From assembly GCA_029204225.1 (NCBI GenBank), contig CM055108.1:18693779-18757778 (forward strand): a stretch of 64,000 bases of DNA. The letters are read 5' to 3'. The stretch's first letter is position 1. Every line of letters begins with the position of its first letter. The stretch comes from Diphasiastrum complanatum (taxonomy: Eukaryota > Streptophyta > Lycopodiopsida > Lycopodiales > Lycopodiaceae). Below are positions 59,560 to 64,000 of this stretch, in pieces. The notes below the pieces were generated by a model. That model was not told where the DNA came from. It saw only the letters and a list, made by a program, of their open reading frames with translations, and did no database searches. Made by a program: the position numbers and the translations under genes.

Positions 59560-60650
59560 ACTACTGTGTAGACAGATCTCTCCTCGAGATGTTCTCCTCG
59601 TTGGATCTGATGAGTTAGGAGCAATATAGTGCTATGTGTGTTCTCAAGTAGTAAGACAATCGAATGATGTGCATTTTATTTGAATTTAGAAGCCATGTCC
59701 AAGTTTATATTTTAATATATCTTGTGTACTAAGATATGCTTTGATGTTTTGGGTTCACCAAAGACCGCATTGCTCTAGACACCAACAATGAGCGGAATTT
59801 TTCCCCATGATCAAGGGTGTAGGTAGGGCCCATCCGCATGTAATGGTGGAGTATGCTTGTGAGATGCCATCATGATATCTTCACCATCATAGGCGTTTCT
59901 CTAGCATTGGAATAAGCTTGAACAAGCCGTTGGAAATTCCCCCCCCCTAGACACCTTTACCTAGGTGGCTATGCGGCGAAAGATGCTAACACCAATCATA
60001 TTTCCAAGAACACCACGCATGGCAAGTTGCGGACGAAGCCAGATGACCATGAGGTGTGCCCAAGCGAGTGGTAGAGGGAGACATAGGCTTACACACCAAT
60101 TTGTTTTCCAAATTTGTAACAAAATTTTAAAACATGCAAAAAACTGAAGTATATAACAATTTTACGGAAAGTTACCGTACACAAAAAGTAGAAAGGGCCC
60201 CAGTAGTACAATTTATTCAAATTTGTTCAGATTGTAATACAAAATCTAGTTTTTTTGGGATCTAGTATCAAAACTTATATCCTCGTATGTGTCCACACCT
60301 CTAGATTCAACAAGATGAAGAAGTGGAAGATCCATCCTCCTCATTACTATCAATCAAAACATTATCTTCATCCCTATGCAATCCGAGGTCAACTTCGACA
60401 TATGCCCTTGTTTATCTTGACGAAGGTCCAACGTCAACAACACATTCTTTTCTTGGCAGCTTTTGACGAATGATTTCCTTTGTTGTTTTTCAAAGTTGAC
60501 CTGAATACGTAATTCAAAATAATGGACAATAACGTCAACTTCCTCAAGGACAAGGTGACTTATGTGGGGCCAATTTTTTGGTTGCACGACGTTTTCTTTT
60601 ACCATTTGAGTTTGCAATCATTTCAGGAACATACTTTCCTGTATATGCAT
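59560..60650. other. No recognised gene; weak coding-like traces
   Basis: A - strand frame at about 60620-60540 starts MIANSNGKRKRRATKKLAPH and a + stretch near 59800 reads MIKGVGRAHPHVMVEYACEM. Neither is long or recognised. They may be eroded TE protein pieces. Confidence 0.3.
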
Positions 60651-60656
60651 AATATG

Positions 60657-60845
60657 GGAAATTGATACTCGGTATTGATCTTTAGTATCATTATTGTAAA
60701 AGTGATACCTTGTATCGATACGTGGTATCATTTTGTGGTATCAAGTTGACAAATGATATGAGAAATCAATTCCCCGATATTGATCTTTAGTATCATTATG
60801 TAAAAGTGATACATAATATCAGTACCGCGTATCGATTTCCTGTAT
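60657..60845. repeat. Two-copy repeat rich in GATAC/GTATC words
   Basis: A unit with attgatctttagtatcatta and gtaaaagtgatac occurs at 60675 and 60779, about 102 bp apart. The words gatac, gtatc and their variants occur more than ten times in 190 bp. Confidence 0.75.
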
Positions 60846-60849
60846 TAAT

Positions 60850-62570
60850 TTGTTGTCAATTGGGTATTTTTCTCTACTCGACAAATGTCGAGTTGCACAA
60901 CATGGTCATAAGAGAAATGCCTCTAACGTTTTATCCTTCTCAATTGTGACCAGACCAATTCATAATGACCAAGAAGAAATTTTGGATGTATAAATGCGAT
61001 TGAGAATAGAGAAATTACTGTTTGTATCACTTGTGGGATGTTTAGAATGTCAGTGCCTGTCTCTTGAGTGTATTTATTGTATGATAGAAGTTTTTTGTTT
61101 TCTCAATTCTATTCAATGTCACATGCATTTAAAATTCATTTAGTTAATTTGATTAATTGAAATTATATATAATGCTAGAAATAATAAATATATAGTCTTT
61201 TAGCATTGTATTCAAATGTTATATTTTGCATCAAATTTTATATAGCTAGGAAGTTTTAATTATAAACAATTGTAAAAGTGTATATATATGTTTCCCCGAG
61301 ATATGATTTTTAATCACTTTGTGTTATTCTAATTATGAAAACTCAACCACAATAGATTGGAGTTTGTTTTTATGATTTTTTAACAACAAAATTTTTATAT
61401 AAATAAAAATGTTCATATAATTATAGCAATTGTATTTAAATTATAATAAATAGTTCTGATATAGTTTGTATCATGTTACAAATTAGGATGAATGAATTAT
61501 CGAATTTTTTTTATCATTCTCCATTTGTAAAAGGGTGTCGCACATATTCTTTCACTTTGTCTCCACATTACAATGTTAATACCATCCAGATGAAAGATAG
61601 TTTATAAGTTAACAAGTTTAATATGAACAACATCCACAAGTAACAGAGTGATGGAGGAGCTCACATCAAGCAAAGAGCTCACAAAGCAAAAGTATCTTTA
61701 TTACAAAGAGACTGATACATATACAAGTAAAGGCTCCCTTTGCATGGGGACGCCGCGTGGCATAGACCTAACAAATGCATGAAATTCACTATTGGCCTCT
61801 ACGTGGCATTTTAGCCTATATACAAGTGTAATCTCGTTATCAACCCGAGACAAGCCCCCGGGTTGGCTTCTTAACTAAAGCCTACTAAACTGAATCAGTA
61901 CATAACAACTATTAACTACACTAATAGTCCACCAATCATAGTTGAGTTTACTTATTCTAACTCAAACTAGCGAGTTAGCATGAGTAAAGTTGATTACTTG
62001 CCGATCTAGTAGTTTTGAGGCTACTGAACACTCTATACTGATGGTGAGTAAAGCCTATGAATAAACATGCAAAAAATTGGACTGGCGAGTAAAAAACACT
62101 GTTGGCAAGTAAACGTGAGTAAAAGCTGTTTACTCATCAAAGTTCACAAAATAGGCCTCTAAGTCTACTCTGCTCACTAGAACAGTGACAAGTAAAAATA
62201 ATTACAAAAAAGTTGAAAAAATTCTGAGGGTGAGTAAAAAATCTATCAAAAATGAAAGAACAATCAGAGAAAATGCAAACAAAAGTCCATCTCTAGAGTG
62301 GTTTAACATTGTCTCCCCGAAAACAGCACCAAAAAAATCTTGTGCCCTTTCCGTGCCTCCCTAATCGGTGCGCTCCATAGGGCCAAGAATGGGTTTGGAT
62401 CTTCCACCGGGTGAATATCGATTGTAGTAGTGCGCTTCGATCCAAAGGGAAGGGGGATAAACTACAAGCTAGAGATGGAAATCTAAGCCAACTAAGGGTG
62501 TCAAAGGGTGAGATTCTTGACAACTTTTCACATGTGTGAAGCTGCAGCAAGTACAAAGTATCAAAAGAAT
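60850..62570. other. No gene seen; AT-rich spacer, possible LTR end
   Basis: Mostly AT-rich DNA. At 61640-61880 the - strand has AATAAAG in a stretch resembling the R/U5 part of an LTR, without a partner. At 61960-62240 the words gagtaaa and gcgagtaaa recur. Confidence 0.35.
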
Positions 62571-62575
62571 ATTAT

Positions 62576-62790
62576 GAGACAAAACGTTTATCCACATAAA
62601 TGTTGCATCATCAAGAATGTAACTTTTGGTAGTGACCATGTAATAGAACACAAAAAAGAACAAAAAAAATACTAGTTTCAATACTTTGCAATCTCCTATG
62701 TTCTATTTAAAAAAGGTGTATAAAAATTACCCTTGGATCTTTTACATATGAATGCCTTTTATGGAGAGAGAGAAAGAAAGAAAATTTTTA
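62576..62790. repeat. Second copy of crotonase intron 11 segment
   Basis: Near-identical to 45888-46100, same orientation. It ends in gagagagagaaagaaagaaaa. No exon of the gene adjoins it. Confidence 0.9.
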
Positions 62791-62833
62791 ATGAAAATAA
62801 TGTAGACTTGCTTATTAACCATAGGGCTGATCT

Positions 62834-63307
62834 TCACCTCACAAATGCAGCTCTATGAAGTGGTTTAGTGAGGATATCAGCAAGACATTCACTACTTTCC
62901 ACATGCTCCAAAGATATCTCCTTTGATTGCACCTTCTCTCTCACAAAATGATGAGAGGTCTCAATATGTTTTGACCTTGCATGGAAGATTGGATTGGTTG
63001 CAAGGTGTTGGGCTGAAATCTTGTCATTGTAGAGAGTTGGAACATCATCTAAACTCATGACTTTCACCTCCATAAGTAGCCTCTTGATCCATAATAGCTC
63101 CTTTGTTGTAGTGGTGAGAGCTTTATACTTGGCTTTGGTTGAAGAAAGTGATATGGTTTCTTGTGTCTTTGACAACCAAGAAACTAGTCCTCCACCAATG
63201 AATGTTGCATAGGCACTTGTGGACTTCCTATCCCTTTTTGTCACCTGCAAAATCCGAGTCACTAAAGGCATGCAAATCAATGACATCTCCTCTGAAGAGA
63301 ATTCCAT
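62834..63307 (-). pseudogene. Copia RNase H fragment, close relative of 35783-36260
   Basis: DRKSTSAYATFIGGGLVSWL, LLWIKRLLMEVKVMSLDDVP, NDKISAQHLATNPIFHARSK, SECLADILTKPLHRAAF. It differs from the 35.8-kb copy at few positions and carries a one-base shift at the same place before DRKST. It begins abruptly at 63307 and has no polypurine tract or LTR after 62834. Confidence 0.88.
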
Positions 63308-63837
63308 GATCTAGAGTACTCAAGATAAGCAAGATTAATAAAATTATCAAGAATCACATTGGCTGTGGATTTTGCTGTAATAGAATTTTGACCATCTATC
63401 AATAATAATATAGGACTTCTCAACTTTATTGCTCCAATACTTTCAAGATCCATTGAGCGTCAATGTTATTTTTTGTTGTCATCATGTTTTTGTTTTTTGG
63501 CATCTTTTTCAGTAGATTTTCTTTTTTGGCAACTTGTTCTGCAATACATGCAAATTTTTAAAAACTATATTTTTGGTAGCAACACATTTTGTATCTTGGC
63601 ACTAAGGCCAATATGTTTTTGAGGAGGAAGAAATATATGCCATCTATGAATAGCTCATCAATTCCACTGTCCTAGGCACACAATTTATATAATCTATCAA
63701 TATACAATATGGCTTAGTCTTTGGGATCCTTATAGTATTAAGGCATGGTCATTTAGCCTTGTCAATCTACATTTGGATAAGCTAGCTCAACCTTATCAAG
63801 CCCCTCTCCCAAACTCCTCACACCCTCTTGCCAGCAT
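63308..63837. other. Spacer between copia fragment and duplicated intron segment
   Basis: No protein-like frame and no match to the crotonase exons that would be expected here if the tandem copy were complete. Confidence 0.45.
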
Positions 63838-64000
63838 GTTTATGCATGATGCATTGACTCAAATTTTCTATCAACATTGTCTCAGTTCTCAATAGATTAC
63901 TTCATTTGTGATTATTTTAGTACATCTATGATTAGTTTTATTGGTATCACATTTCCTTTACGTACTTGTGTTGTTTAGCGTATTACTCTTTATATTGTGA
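63838..64000. repeat. Second copy of crotonase intron 6 segment (runs off the window)
   Basis: Near-identical to 50868-51033 and continuing to the last base, so the duplication extends beyond the window. Confidence 0.9.

Overview
This window looks like nuclear DNA from a land plant with a large, retrotransposon-filled genome. The evidence is Ty1/copia and Ty3/gypsy elements of plant type with initiator-Met tRNA primer sites (TGGTATCAGAGC), GT-AG introns, a plant receptor-like cytoplasmic kinase homologue, and a plant CHY1-type crotonase gene. The species cannot be named from the sequence; a seed-free plant (fern or lycophyte) is only a guess. Nothing in it suggests a bacterial or viral genome.

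Two host genes could be assembled exon by exon. (1) On the + strand, 13332-15530, four exons encode a 570-residue MGCF-type cytoplasmic receptor-like kinase. It has lost the VAIK lysine and the DFG aspartate, so it is a predicted pseudokinase. (2) On the - strand, 57713 down to 44470, fourteen exons encode a 387-residue 3-hydroxyisobutyryl-CoA hydrolase-like (CHY1/ECH_2 family) protein. Every exon join keeps the reading frame. The introns carry TE debris and two very long dinucleotide repeats: (GA)n in intron 2 and (CU)n in intron 11, as read in the transcript. These are complementary and flank exons 3-11. Parts of two introns of this gene recur, in the same orientation, at 62.6-64.0 kb, so a broken tandem copy lies at the right edge.

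Everything else is mostly mobile DNA. 1-9.4 kb: decayed gypsy elements (a + strand gag and LTR-like end, then a - strand gag-PR-RT-RH-INT), interrupted by a copia fragment at 6.4-7.4 kb, followed by a decayed protein of unknown family with a Pro/Ser/Thr-rich linker and coiled coil. 9.4-13.3 kb: repeats, a foldback element and the kinase upstream region. 16.3-17.7 kb: two copia gag fragments and a cluster of GTGGAT/ATCCAC motifs. 19-23.5 kb: an SF3B1-like exon remnant, a family of CTATGCT/AGCATAG palindromes, A-rich low complexity and an unknown TE-like coding remnant. 23777-28315: a copia deletion derivative with both LTRs and target duplication AGTGT. 28.7-31.6 kb: decayed coding remnants and a copia RT/RNase H piece. 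31.8-37.1 kb: a copia deletion derivative flanked by fragments of another LTR family. 37770-44007: a nearly full-length, young copia element (LTRs 737 bp each, about seven differences, target duplication AGTTC). 57.7-62.5 kb: no recognisable gene. 62.8-63.3 kb: a copia RNase H fragment.

The retroelements are related to each other (gag motif NYSIWKxRMES; the palindrome CACACGTGTG in several LTR families). They show internal deletion, nesting and stop codons of a kind expected from cytosine-methylation decay.
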